Of a stretch of DNA of 64,000 nucleotides, positions 42,135 through 50,838 are shown piece by piece. A program made the position numbers and the translations under genes. The notes beneath the pieces are model-generated. The model worked only from the letters and a program-made list of their open reading frames with translations, was not told the origin of the DNA and did no database searches. The DNA is from Planctomycetales bacterium (GTDB lineage Bacteria > Planctomycetota > Planctomycetia > Isosphaerales > Isosphaeraceae): the NCBI GenBank assembly GCA_027452145.1, contig DAIDHB010000219.1, positions 1-64,000 on the forward strand. Direction: 5' to 3'. The number at the start of each line of letters is the position of its first letter. Position 1 is the first letter of the stretch.

Positions 42135-42530
42135 TCAGGCAGGCTCGACGCAATGCCCTGCATGCCGCAGGGCCTCGACCGCCGCGTCCAGGCGATCGGA
42201 CTTCACCAGCAGGTAATCGGTGTCGAACGTGGAGACGACAAACACGGCGATGCCGGCCGCCGCCAGCGGGGCCAGGAGCGCGGCCAGCACGCCGACCTCG
42301 GCGAAGTCGAGCGCCCCGGCGACGCGGAGGCACCGCCAACCCGGCTCCGAGCGGACCTCCTGCGGGACCGCCTCGGCGCGGCAGACGATCGACAGCTCAT
42401 CGCCCGTGCGGGCGATCGCGACGAACGGCCCGGCCGCGCCGCCGAGCGCCCAGCCGGGCAGGGGAGCATCAGCCGGGAGCCGGCAGACGGCGAAGGTCCC
42501 ATCGAGCAGCGCGATCGTGCGAGCGGCCAT
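42135..42530 (-). CDS. ACT-domain protein
   Basis: 131 residues from ATG 42530; the longer frame would overlap the downstream gene. SIVCRAEAVPQEVRSEPGWR and WRCLRVAGALDFAEVGVLAA, LAPLAAAGIAVFVVSTFDTD and YLLVKSDRLDAAVEALRHAG match the CASTOR/ACT-like domain found in small regulatory proteins that bind amino acids. The N-terminal 55 residues are an ACT-like half without clear ligand residues. No catalytic domain is attached. Follows the LigD-type gene by 59 bases on the same strand; whether the two are linked is unknown. Confidence 0.8.
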   Translation of the reverse strand: MAARTIALLDGTFAVCRLPADAPLPGWALGGAAGPFVAIARTGDELSIVCRAEAVPQEVRSEPGWRCLRVAGALDFAEVGVLAALLAPLAAAGIAVFVVSTFDTDYLLVKSDRLDAAVEALRHAGHCVEPA

Positions 42531-42589
42531 TGCGGAAATCTCGAACGGGTAGGGGGGTGAATCACGAAAGCGGACCCTTGCGATGCGAA

Positions 42590-43006
42590 TCAACCGGACT
42601 CCTCCTCCGCAGTTCCCGGCGCATCCTTGCGACGGAAGAGCAGCCAGTCGCGCGGGCCCTTGCGGGCGAAGCGGACGAGCGAGTACGCACCGACGACCCG
42701 CCGGCCGTGCAGGACGAAGTCGATCACGTCGTCGTCCCAGCGAAGCGGCTCATAGGTTCCCTCGTCCCAGATCTCGACGGTCCCCGCGCCATACTGACCC
42801 TCGGGGATGGTGCCCTCGAACGAGCCCCAGGAAATCGGGTGGTCGGGCACCTGCACGGCCAGCCGGCGCACGCCCGTCGACTCGGGCACGCCCTTCGGCA
42901 CGGCCCAGCTCACGTAGACGCCGTCCCGCTCAAGGCGGAAGTCGTAGTGGAGCGTGCGGGCGTGGTGTTTCTGGACGACGAAGCGGAGGCGGGCCGGGGC
43001 AGGCAT
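42590..43006 (-). CDS. standalone LigD-type 3'-phosphoesterase domain protein
   Basis: 138 residues from ATG 43006, with GGAG upstream. The sequence VVQKHHARTLHYDFRLERDG, PISWGSFEGTIPEGQYGAGT, IWDEGTYEPLRWDDDV and RDWLLFRRKD is the PE (phosphoesterase) domain of bacterial ligase D, which removes 3' phosphates and ribonucleotides at broken DNA ends. The metal-binding His cluster (KHHARTLHYDF) and Glu residues are present. Here it is independent of a ligase or polymerase domain and no Ku gene is nearby. Such single-domain proteins occur in many bacteria. Confidence 0.9.
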   Translation of the reverse strand: MPAPARLRFVVQKHHARTLHYDFRLERDGVYVSWAVPKGVPESTGVRRLAVQVPDHPISWGSFEGTIPEGQYGAGTVEIWDEGTYEPLRWDDDVIDFVLHGRRVVGAYSLVRFARKGPRDWLLFRRKDAPGTAEEESG

Positions 43007-43075
43007 GGCGGACTCCACAAAAGGGATTGGCGGAGATCCGGGGGAGATCCGCGATGATTCTACGTCGGAACGGGA

Positions 43076-43135
43076 GTCGGTCGGGCATTCCAGCCCGCGA
43101 GGGCCCTGGCGTCGGGCAAGAATGCCCGACCGACT
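43076..43135. repeat. diverged relative of the 10955-11019 inverted repeat
   Basis: AGTCGGTCGGGCATTCCAGC ... GAATGCCCGACCGACT forms an inverted repeat with arms of about 14 bases that resemble the inner arm of the element at 10955-11019. Confidence 0.7.
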
Positions 43136-43237
43136 TGAGATTCGGCTCAAGTCCGGCGCGGGGGATGCCGATCCAGAGCAGAAGAGCGGGATTCTCTTGT
43201 GGCGCATCGATCCGGGTGAGGCGGGCTGGTTCCGGGG

Positions 43238-43265
43238 TTGACACCCCCGGCGGTTCGATTAGATT
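43238..43265 (+). promoter_or_regulatory. sigma70-type promoter for rsmH
   Basis: TTGACA (43238-43243) followed by a 16-bp spacer and TAGATT (43260-43265). A start near 43272 gives a leader of about 75 bases before ATG 43348. Predicted by eye only. Confidence 0.5.
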
Positions 43266-43347
43266 CGCCCGCGGAACACGTCCGTTCCGTTCCCGATCGC
43301 GGCCCGGCCCCGGGGATCCCGTCTCGACGAGACGAGCGAGCGCCGCC

Positions 43348-44265
43348 ATGGGAACGCAGCATCTGCCTGTCATGCTCGACGAGGTCACGGCCTGGCTGGC
43401 CCCGGCCCTTCGCGAGGGCTCGATCCTCGTCGACGGGACGGCCGGGGGCGGTGGCCATGCGTCGGCCCTGGCGGCCCGGATGGGCCCGGGCGGCCGGGTG
43501 ATCGCCCTGGACCGCGACCCGGCGATGCTCGAGCTGGCCCGGCAGGCGACGGCCGGGCTGCCCGTGACGCTGGTGCACGCGTCGTATGCGGAGCTGGATC
43601 GGGTACTGGAAGAAGCGGGGATCGATCGCGTACAGGGGGTGCTCTTGGACCTCGGCCTGTCGTCGGATCAGCTCGGCTGGGAGGGCCGCGGATTCAGCTT
43701 CGCGGCGGACGGGCCGCTCGACATGCGGTTCGACCCCGGCTCGGGCGCGCCGAGCGCGGCCGACCTGGTCAACCGCCTGCCGGCCGAGGACCTGGCGAAT
43801 CTGTTCTATCAGCTCGGCGAGGAGCGCCACAGCCGCCGGATCGCCCGGCGGATCGTCGAGGCCCGCCGCGAGTCGCCGATCCGCACGACCGCCCAGCTCG
43901 CCGAGCTGGTGCGGCGGAGCCAGCCGCCCGCGAAGTCGCGGGGCAAGGGCAAGGGCAGGGGCAGGGGCCACTCGATCGACCCGGCGACCCGGGTCTTCCA
44001 GGCGCTCCGGATCGCCGTCAATGACGAGCTCGGCCAGCTCGACACCGTGCTCGCCAGGCTGCCCGAGGTCCTCGCCCCCGGCGGCCGCGCCGCCATCATC
44101 AGCTTCCACTCGCTGGAAGATCGTCGCGTCAAATGGGCGTTCAAGTCGGATTCCCGATGGAACGTCCTGACCCGGAAACCCGTGACCGCGGCGGCCGGGG
44201 AATTGGCCGTCAACCCCCGCGCCCGTAGCGCCAAACTGAGGGTGGCCGAGCGATGTCCCAACTGA
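43348..44265 (+). CDS. rsmH: 16S rRNA (cytosine1402-N4)-methyltransferase RsmH
   Basis: 305 residues from ATG 43348 (the longer frame to 42583 is antisense to the LigD gene). HLPVMLDEVTAWLAPALREG, VDGTAGGGGHASALAARMGP, IALDRDPAMLELAR, LLDLGLSSDQLGWEGRGFSF, GPLDMRFDP and IISFHSLEDRRVKWAF are diagnostic. It methylates C1402 of 16S rRNA using SAM. In the centre, KSRGKGKGRGRGHS is a low-complexity insertion encoded by a repetitive GGCAAG/GGCAGG stretch. In most bacteria rsmH opens the dcw division cluster with ftsL and ftsI next; here a LysM protein overlaps its 3' end by 13 bases, consistent with the reduced division gene set of planctomycetes. Confidence 0.95.
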   Translation: MGTQHLPVMLDEVTAWLAPALREGSILVDGTAGGGGHASALAARMGPGGRVIALDRDPAMLELARQATAGLPVTLVHASYAELDRVLEEAGIDRVQGVLLDLGLSSDQLGWEGRGFSFAADGPLDMRFDPGSGAPSAADLVNRLPAEDLANLFYQLGEERHSRRIARRIVEARRESPIRTTAQLAELVRRSQPPAKSRGKGKGRGRGHSIDPATRVFQALRIAVNDELGQLDTVLARLPEVLAPGGRAAIISFHSLEDRRVKWAFKSDSRWNVLTRKPVTAAAGELAVNPRARSAKLRVAERCPN

Positions 44266-47200
44266 TCACCAACCCGTATGACGATGCCGATGCCGGTCAT
44301 GGTCACGGTCTCGAGCCGAACCAGCCCGACCACGACGGTCCCGGGCAAGGACCCGTCCCGGATGCCTTCGCGCAGCCCCCAATCGTCGTCAGCTACGACG
44401 CGGCCGTCGGGCCCTCCGGCGATCAGGATCATGACGGCGACGGTGAGAGCGACGGCGGGTCGGCCCGCGCGGGCTTGCCGGCCCGCGCCCGCGCGGTGAT
44501 GGCCGCCGTGTCGAACGCCGCGATCGCCGCGGGCGGGACGGCGCTCCGGACGGCCTACCGCTACCCGCGCTGGGCGGCGGTCGTCGCGCTGTCGGTCACG
44601 GTCCTCGGCGCGATCGCGCTGACGCGCCCCGGCCGGGCCACGCCCCACGCCGCGATCCCGGCGCAGCAGGCGTCGAATTCCGACGACAAGTCGGATGCGA
44701 ACGAGGACGACAAGGCCAACAAGACCGACAAAACCGACAAGGCCGATTCGACCGAGGTCGCCCAGAACGACGCCTCCGGGGACGGGGCCAGGAAGCCGGA
44801 GGACGAGGCCGGGAAGCCGGCGACCGGCCCGAAGGCCAACGACGATCACCCCGCGACTCCGTCCACGACCGCCTCGGCCGATGGCGACGGCAAGGACCAG
44901 CCAAAGCCGGCCGGCGAGGGGAACGCCGGCGCCTCGGAGACCACGACCGTCGCCCAGGCCGGCCCGACCGGCACCGAGGCCCACGAGCCCGGCAAGGAGG
45001 CGGGTTCCCCGTCAACTCCGCCGAGCGGCGAGCCGAGCAAGACCGTCGCGGCCCCGCCGCCGCTGCTGACCGCCAACGCCCAGGCCGGCGGTGCCGCGCC
45101 GGGCGGCCAGGCGTCCGAGCCGGCCACCGTGCCCGGTCCGCCCGCGTTGCCCTCGTCGGAACCGAAGAACGACGCCCCCGCGCCGACGACGCCGCCGCCC
45201 GCGCTGACGTCCGTCGGCGAGCCGCCGCCGCTCGCGAACCAGAAACCCGGGTCGGAGGCCCCGGCCGGTTCGCCGACCGCTCCGAAGCCGACCGAAACCG
45301 ATACGCTGCCCCCGCTGCCGGGCCCCGGCAGCGAGCTGACGCTGACCGGCGCGACCGACGCGGCGAACAGGAAGCCCGGCGACAACAAGCCCGGCCCGAA
45401 TGCCGGCGCCGGCGCGAAGAATCCCGCCGAGCCGCCCGCCGGGTTGGGGGCCTTGCCGGCGACGCCCTCGGGCGGCGTGACCGAGGCAAAGCCGGCGGCC
45501 ACACCTCCGGGCGGCGGGCCCGAGAAGCCCCTCGGCCCGATGCCCGCACCCGAGGCGGGGGGCCTTCCGCTTGTCGGGAATGCGCCGCCCATCTCTCCGC
45601 CCGCGACCACGACTCCACCCCCGACCGCCGCCGCGCCCGTCGAGGTCGCCGCCGTCGCCCCGAAGGCGGCGGCAGCCAAGGAAGAACCGAAGCCGAGCGA
45701 TCCAAAAGCCAGTCCCGAGCCGAAGAAGGTCGAGCCCCCCGCGGCCGCCGCGAACGGATCGAGCGCGCCGGCGCCGACACCGGCCCCGATCCCCGGCCCG
45801 GTCCCGATCGGATCGACGCCCGCCGGCGAGTCCGGGCCGCCGCAGCTCGACGGACCTCCCGCGACGCCCGCGCCCGGCGGCCTGACCGCGCCGCTGCCGC
45901 TGCCGCGAGTCGACCCAGCGACGCCGCCCCCGGCCGCCGCACCGGCCGTCGGGGCGGCCCCGGAGTCTGCGAAGCAGGGAGCACTGCCCCCGGTCGGCGC
46001 GCCACCGGCCGCCGCCCCCGAGCATTCCGAGCCAGCAAAGCCCGCACCAGGTGCCGCGCCGGCGCCCGAGCCGCCCGCGAACGTCGGCGGCCACGAGAAC
46101 CGGCCGGCTGAGCCCGCGCCCGGGGCCAGCCTGATGCCGAAGGACGAGCCCGGGACCAACCTGAAGCCGAACGACGAACCCACTCCTCCCGCCGTCGGCG
46201 GCCCGGGACACACCGACGGATCGCCCGGAGCAGGCCACGGGCCGGCCGGCGCCCCGGCCCAGCCGGCCGCACTGCCCACGACCGTGGAACCCGGGGCCCT
46301 CGGCCGGCCGAGCGCGTCGACCGACGGCGCCGGCCGCGAGGAACCAGCCGCCCCGCCAGCCGAGCCCGCAACCACCCGGATACCCGCTGGTATCGAATCC
46401 GCCGGCGCCCTCGGCGGCGCGGGCGCGACGACCACGGCGGCCTCGCCCGTCGCCTCGTCGACGGCCGCGATCCCGGCCGGCCCTCCCACCGGCGAGGGCT
46501 GGGTGCCGATCCCCAACAAGGGGCACCTCCCGTCCGACCTCGCGGCGGACGACCGACCCGCGAGCATCGCGGCCGGCCCGAGCCCGCGGCTCGCTGGCCG
46601 GATCGTCGAATCGACGCCCGAGACCGTCGGGGCCGTCGAGACCGCGGCGGCCGGGACGGCGTCTCCCCGGCCCGCGATTGACCGGCGTGCGGCGGCAAGC
46701 CAGCGCGGAACAGCGTCCCCGAAGGCCGCGAGGGTCGAGCCGGCGCTGCACACAGTCACCCGCGGCGAGAACTTCTGGACCATCTCGCGGCTCTACTACG
46801 GCTCGGGCCGGTATTACAAGGCGCTCTGGAAGGCCAACTCGCAGCAGTATCCGGACATCAACGACCTGCACATCGACGACGTCATCCTGATCCCGGCCCC
46901 GGAGGATCTCGACCCCGCGTTGATCGTCCAGCCCTCGCGGTCCACCGCCGCGGGTCGTGTTCGCGGCCGCTCGCCCTCGTCCGGCGACCTTGCGCGGACC
47001 AATCCGCCGACCGCCGCGCGCCGGGCTCGCACGGCCGCCCCGGCCGAGACGTCCAACCCCGGCCGACCCGGCCAGGCCGAGCCCGAGCTCGACCTGCCCA
47101 TCAGCGTCGGCGACGAGGAGACCAATCCCGGCCACGACGACGCCCCCGCCCCCGGCCGCAGCCCCGGCCGACTCGACGACGGCGGCGACGCCCTGCCGAC

Positions 47201-47471
47201 CTCGGCGACCGCCGCCCGCCTGACCGCCCGGCCGCGCCCCTCGTCATCCCTGACCACCCGGCCGGTCTACAAGGTCCGCCGGTACGACACCCTCCGCTCG
47301 ATCGCCCGCGACGTCCTGGGCGACCCCCACCGCGCCGACGAGCTTTACGAGCTGAACCGCGACGCGATCTCCGACCCCTCGCGCCTGGCCGTCGGCCAGC
47401 TCCTCGACCTCCCCGACGACGCCGACACCCGCCGCCTCTCCGCCCGCGACCGCTCGAGCGGACTCGATTGA
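44253..47471 (+). CDS. large membrane-anchored LysM protein
   Basis: 1,072 residues; ATG 44253 lies 13 bases inside the rsmH stop. Residues 1-100 are a short cytoplasmic part, followed by a single transmembrane segment (WAAVVALSVTVLGAIALTRP). About 700 residues of Pro/Ala/Gly/Glu/Lys-rich low-complexity linker follow, then two LysM modules: HTVTRGENFWTISRLYYGSG (about residue 830) and VYKVRRYDTLRSIARDVLGD (about 1005). LysM binds N-acetylglucosamine-containing glycans such as peptidoglycan. The topology suggests a long tether from the membrane to the cell wall. The position after rsmH is where ftsL normally sits, but there is no FtsL-like coiled coil here. Confidence 0.88.
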   Translation: MSQLITNPYDDADAGHGHGLEPNQPDHDGPGQGPVPDAFAQPPIVVSYDAAVGPSGDQDHDGDGESDGGSARAGLPARARAVMAAVSNAAIAAGGTALRTAYRYPRWAAVVALSVTVLGAIALTRPGRATPHAAIPAQQASNSDDKSDANEDDKANKTDKTDKADSTEVAQNDASGDGARKPEDEAGKPATGPKANDDHPATPSTTASADGDGKDQPKPAGEGNAGASETTTVAQAGPTGTEAHEPGKEAGSPSTPPSGEPSKTVAAPPPLLTANAQAGGAAPGGQASEPATVPGPPALPSSEPKNDAPAPTTPPPALTSVGEPPPLANQKPGSEAPAGSPTAPKPTETDTLPPLPGPGSELTLTGATDAANRKPGDNKPGPNAGAGAKNPAEPPAGLGALPATPSGGVTEAKPAATPPGGGPEKPLGPMPAPEAGGLPLVGNAPPISPPATTTPPPTAAAPVEVAAVAPKAAAAKEEPKPSDPKASPEPKKVEPPAAAANGSSAPAPTPAPIPGPVPIGSTPAGESGPPQLDGPPATPAPGGLTAPLPLPRVDPATPPPAAAPAVGAAPESAKQGALPPVGAPPAAAPEHSEPAKPAPGAAPAPEPPANVGGHENRPAEPAPGASLMPKDEPGTNLKPNDEPTPPAVGGPGHTDGSPGAGHGPAGAPAQPAALPTTVEPGALGRPSASTDGAGREEPAAPPAEPATTRIPAGIESAGALGGAGATTTAASPVASSTAAIPAGPPTGEGWVPIPNKGHLPSDLAADDRPASIAAGPSPRLAGRIVESTPETVGAVETAAAGTASPRPAIDRRAAASQRGTASPKAARVEPALHTVTRGENFWTISRLYYGSGRYYKALWKANSQQYPDINDLHIDDVILIPAPEDLDPALIVQPSRSTAAGRVRGRSPSSGDLARTNPPTAARRARTAAPAETSNPGRPGQAEPELDLPISVGDEETNPGHDDAPAPGRSPGRLDDGGDALPTSATAARLTARPRPSSSLTTRPVYKVRRYDTLRSIARDVLGDPHRADELYELNRDAISDPSRLAVGQLLDLPDDADTRRLSARDRSSGLD

Positions 47472-47510
47472 GCAGGCACCGAAAGCCGCCGAGGCGTCGA
47501 CCGGCGTCGG

Positions 47511-48527
47511 CTACGGGGCGGTCCGGACACCACGGGCGACGATCAGATCGTGATACCGGCAGGCCAGGGCCTGGATCCGCGTCGAGTCCCGGACGGACGC
47601 GGCCAGATGCTCGGGGATTGCTGAGATGCCAAGAAACGCCCCCGACAATGCTCCGACGATCGCGCCCAGGGTATCGACGTCACCGCCCAGACCGATCGCC
47701 TCGGAGACGGCATCGGGCCAGGATGAGGGATGCCGAAGCACTGCCCAAAGCGCGGCCAGCACCGTGGGAACGACGTAGGGCGTTATGATCGGCCGTTCGA
47801 ATTCCGGCCGGGGCGAGCCGGCCCAGGCGATGGCCGCGACGGCGGCCTCGCGGTCCTCGTCCCGCCGCGCGGCAAGCCTCTCGATCTGCTCGGCGAACAC
47901 CGCATCATGCGGCCGGGCCGCCGCGGCGACAGCGCGGCAGAACACGGAAGGATCAAAATGCTCGGCACCGCGGCCAGATTCCGTCGCGGCGAGCCACCGG
48001 GCGGCCGCGGCGATTGCGATGCCGCCGGCCACGCTCCGCGGGTCCTGATGCGTGATCCGCGACACGTCGGCCGCAGCCGCCGGCAGACCCTCGGGATCGC
48101 CGAGGAAATAGAGCCCGAGTGCGGCGGTGCGCATGGCCGTCCCGTTGCCCGCCTGGCCCACCGGGGCGCCGCAGGTCCTCCAGTCGCCGGTCCTGAGGAA
48201 CGCATTCGCGGCGAACGTGCAGGCACCGCCCGGCCCGACCACCGACTGGTGCTTCCACAACACGGCGATCGCGCGGGCAATGTCCGCCGTGTCCAGCTCC
48301 CGACGGCCGACAATCGACTCCACCGTCGCGAGCGTGAGCTGCGTGTCATCGGTGTACTGGCCGCGAGGGTATCCCTCGAACTCGGCGAACCCTGCCAGCA
48401 GGTCGTCGCGGACCGGCAACTGGTGGTCCCAGTAGCCCTCAAAAGGCGCCCCCAGGGCATCGCCGACCGCACAGCCGACCAGGCAGCCGAGGAATCGACC
48501 TCGCAGATCGGATTCCGATCCGGACAT
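47511..48527 (-). CDS. ADP-ribosylglycohydrolase family protein
   Basis: 338 residues; ATG 48527 preceded by AAGGAGACGAGC. GCLVGCAVGDALGAPFEGYW, GQYTDDTQLTLATVES, ITHQDPRSVAGGIAIAAAAR and LGGDVDTLGAIVGALSG carry the acidic metal-binding residues of the DraG/ARH3 fold: paired Asp in YTDDTQ and Asp in GGDVDT. The family removes ADP-ribose from proteins or nucleic acids, or cleaves related glycosidic bonds. No ADP-ribosyltransferase is adjacent, so the substrate is unknown. Confidence 0.92.
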   Translation of the reverse strand: MSGSESDLRGRFLGCLVGCAVGDALGAPFEGYWDHQLPVRDDLLAGFAEFEGYPRGQYTDDTQLTLATVESIVGRRELDTADIARAIAVLWKHQSVVGPGGACTFAANAFLRTGDWRTCGAPVGQAGNGTAMRTAALGLYFLGDPEGLPAAAADVSRITHQDPRSVAGGIAIAAAARWLAATESGRGAEHFDPSVFCRAVAAAARPHDAVFAEQIERLAARRDEDREAAVAAIAWAGSPRPEFERPIITPYVVPTVLAALWAVLRHPSSWPDAVSEAIGLGGDVDTLGAIVGALSGAFLGISAIPEHLAASVRDSTRIQALACRYHDLIVARGVRTAP

Positions 48528-48763
48528 GCTCGTCTCCTTGCCTCACCTCGAGAGCACGGTCCCCGTTCGACCCGTCGCCTCAACGAAGTACCCGAACTGG
48601 TACCACGCCTGTTCAGGCGGTGGCGCACGGCCAACCTGTCGTGACATTGTCGGGCGATCGCGTTAAACTGAGTTCTGAGTCATCAAGAATGCCTGACGAA
48701 AATGAAACTGGTTCTCAGCCTTCAAGGTAGCTTACCGTCAGGCCCTGAAAGGAGAAGAATGTG

Positions 48764-49054
48764 ATGGCCGGACGAGTGGTTAGAAGCTCGAAACTCGATC
48801 TGCGGCTCACGCCCGAGGCCAAGGCGAAGCTTCAGGCAGCGGCGAAGGCTTCTCGACGCTCCGTAAGCGAGTTCGTCCTGGAAAGTGCGATGGTCCGGGC
48901 GGATGAGACCCTGGCCGGACGGACGCGATTTGGGCTCGAAGCCGACCGATGGCAACTGTTCCTGGCCGCGCTCGATGCCCCGCCGCGCGAAATCCCGCGG
49001 CTCGCCCGGTTATTCCAGGAGCCTGGGCCTTTTGAGGACGGCATCAAGCCGTGA
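48764..49054 (+). CDS. DUF1778/TacA-type antitoxin
   Basis: 96 residues from ATG 48764 (GTG 48761 is also possible; AAAGGAGAAGAAT precedes both). The N-terminus SSKLDLRLTPEAKAKLQAAA plus ASRRSVSEFVLESAM forms a ribbon-helix-helix of the DUF1778 family. The C-terminal half (DRWQLFLAALDAPPREIPRL, ARLFQEPG) is the toxin-neutralising tail. Its stop overlaps the start of the GNAT gene (GTGA). The antitoxin and complex typically autorepress the operon. Confidence 0.88.
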   Translation: MAGRVVRSSKLDLRLTPEAKAKLQAAAKASRRSVSEFVLESAMVRADETLAGRTRFGLEADRWQLFLAALDAPPREIPRLARLFQEPGPFEDGIKP

Positions 49055-49554
49055 GTGATCCCCTACGGATTGAGAAGTTAAAGGCCGATCACGCGGTCGA
49101 TGGATTCGACTGTGGCTCGGAAGAGCTGAACCGCTTCCTGATCCGGTTCGCGCGCATCAACCAGCAGGCCGGGGCTGCCCAGACCTATGTCGCGCTGTCG
49201 GGGTCGCTGGTGGTCGGCTACTACTCGCTGGCGGTAGGCGAGGTTGCATACGAAGGGGCCCCGGGGCGCCTGAGCAAGGGTCTGGCTCGTCATCCGATTC
49301 CCATCATGCTCCTCGCCCGCCTGGCTGTGGCCTCCGCCTGGCAGGGACGCGGCCTGGGCGCAGCGCTGCTGAAAGACGCCATGCGCCGTACCCTCCAGGC
49401 CGCCGACATCGCCGGCATACGGGCCTTTGCCGTTCACGCCAAGGATGAACGTGCTCGCGACTTCTACGCTCACTTCGGGTTCATCCCTTCCCCGACCGAC
49501 CCGCTCCATCTCTACCTGCTGATCAAGGATATCCGGCGCGCCGCGGGGGCCTGA
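49051..49554 (+). CDS. GNAT-family acetyltransferase toxin (TacT-like)
   Basis: 167 residues from GTG 49051, overlapping the antitoxin stop by four bases. HAVDGFDCGSEELNRFLIRF is the characteristic N-terminus of TacT/AtaT-like toxins; the acetyl-CoA motif is LARLAVASAWQGRGLGAALL and the C-terminal Tyr is in ERARDFYAHFGF. Such toxins acetylate the amino group of aminoacyl-tRNAs, blocking translation. Together with the DUF1778 protein this forms a standard type II pair. Confidence 0.9.
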   Translation: MSDPLRIEKLKADHAVDGFDCGSEELNRFLIRFARINQQAGAAQTYVALSGSLVVGYYSLAVGEVAYEGAPGRLSKGLARHPIPIMLLARLAVASAWQGRGLGAALLKDAMRRTLQAADIAGIRAFAVHAKDERARDFYAHFGFIPSPTDPLHLYLLIKDIRRAAGA

Positions 49555-49559
49555 ACGAT

Positions 49560-50675
49560 TCACTCTGCGAACGGCTCGATGAGCGAATAGCTGGTACTCC
49601 GTCCGCCGGCGGCATCCCTGGCCAGCACTCCGCGTGCAACCAGGTCGTTGATATCGCGACCGGCCGTGTCCTGCGAGCATTTGACGAGCTTCGCCCATTT
49701 CGACGAGGTGAGCTTGCCCTCGAAGGTGTCGAGCAGGCGGTTGAGGACCTTCCGCTGCCGGTCGTTGAACGACTCCCCAGCATGGGCCTCCCAGAATCGG
49801 GCCCTTCGAAGCACGCCTCCCAGCGTGGTCTCCGCCCCGACAAAGGCCCGGTCGAGGCAGTCGAGGAACCAGCGCATCCAGGGGGTGACGTCGAGGGTTC
49901 CCTTCTGGGTGCGTTCGAGGACGTTGAAGTAGTCGTCCCGTTCGAGCCGGACCTGGGCGGACATGCTGTAGAAGCGGTTCGGACTCTGCTCGGAACGTGC
50001 GAGAGCCAGGTCGGCGATCGCGCGAGCGATCCGTCCGTTGCCGTCGTCAAACGGGTGGATCGTGACAAACCACAGATGCGCCAGCGCGGCCCTGAGAACG
50101 AGGTCGGAAGAGTCGGGTGCGTTGAACCAGTGAAGGAACCGCGACATCTCCGCCGCAACGCGATCGGCGGCAGGGGCCTCGAAATGAACCCGCTGCCTGC
50201 CGACCGGCCCCGAGACGACCTGCATGGGCCCCGAGCGGTCATCCCGCCAGGCGCCGACGCGGATCTTTCGCAGGCCGCTGCGCCCGATCGGAAACAACGA
50301 AGCGTGCCAGCCGAACAGGCGTTCCTCCGTCAGCGGTTCCTGATACTTCCGCGTGGCGTCGAGCATCATCTCGACGACGCCCTCAACTTCCCGATCGGCC
50401 GGCGTCGGCGCCCCAATCTCGATCCCGAGACGGCGAGCGATCGACGAACGCACCTGATCGCCATCGAGGATCTCCCCCTCGATCTCGCTGGTTTTCAGCA
50501 CGTCCTGGGTCAGGGTGCCGAGGACGGCCTCCTCGCGCAGTCGAAACCCAAGCCCCTCCATCCGCCCGATCAGCCGTCCCTGCCGATGCCGCACCGCGGC
50601 AAGCCGGTCCACCAGCGCCTGCGGATCCCAACGGAAGCGGGGCCAGTCGTTTCGCTCGTGGATGTACACGCCCAT
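49560..50675 (-). CDS. Fic family protein with self-inhibitory motif
   Basis: 371 residues from ATG 50675 (TTG 50684 is a possible earlier start). The N-terminal part (MGVYIHERNDWPRF, RLIGRMEGLGFRLREEA) matches DUF4172. TSEIEGE at residues 62-68 fits the inhibitory pattern [S/T]xxxE[G/N], placing this in Fic class II, in which the protein inhibits itself. The catalytic motif HPFDDGNGRIAR at residue 207 is intact, so AMP transfer onto target hydroxyls is expected. The C-terminus (SSKWAKLVKCSQDTAGRDIN) is a winged helix. It ends 6 bases from the TacT stop on the opposite strand. An inverted repeat lies at the start codon. Confidence 0.9.
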   Translation of the reverse strand: MGVYIHERNDWPRFRWDPQALVDRLAAVRHRQGRLIGRMEGLGFRLREEAVLGTLTQDVLKTSEIEGEILDGDQVRSSIARRLGIEIGAPTPADREVEGVVEMMLDATRKYQEPLTEERLFGWHASLFPIGRSGLRKIRVGAWRDDRSGPMQVVSGPVGRQRVHFEAPAADRVAAEMSRFLHWFNAPDSSDLVLRAALAHLWFVTIHPFDDGNGRIARAIADLALARSEQSPNRFYSMSAQVRLERDDYFNVLERTQKGTLDVTPWMRWFLDCLDRAFVGAETTLGGVLRRARFWEAHAGESFNDRQRKVLNRLLDTFEGKLTSSKWAKLVKCSQDTAGRDINDLVARGVLARDAAGGRSTSYSLIEPFAE

Positions 50676-50717
50676 TCTCCGCAAATCCTGCGGAGATTCT
50701 AGCGAACAATCTCCGCA
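50676..50717. promoter_or_regulatory. inverted repeat at the fic start (candidate operator)
   Basis: TCTCCGCA at 50676-50683 and TGCGGAGA at 50689-50696 are perfectly complementary across 5 bases, and TCTCCGCA recurs at 50710-50717. The first arm touches the fic ATG (50675). It could be a binding site for the winged helix of the Fic protein itself; no binding data exist. Confidence 0.45.
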
Positions 50718-50838
50718 AGAACAACCACCGGACGACCCGCTGGCTCGCGCAGCGACAATCCCTGACCCTCGCCAGGATGTTATGATACCTGTCCTGATCC
50801 AATCGTATTTTCATCCACCTGCCGCCGAGGATCGAGCA

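Larger units (their letters stand above)
43007..43347. other. 341-bp divergent intergenic region
   Basis: Between the LigD-type gene (leftward) and rsmH (rightward). It holds a diverged long-inverted-repeat relative (43076-43135) and a strong promoter for rsmH (43238-43265). Confidence 0.65.

Noticed and set aside
44846-47135. Long antisense ORFs opposite the LysM protein.
   Set aside because: Low-complexity Gly/Ala/Pro/Arg composition mirrors the disordered linker; no domains.
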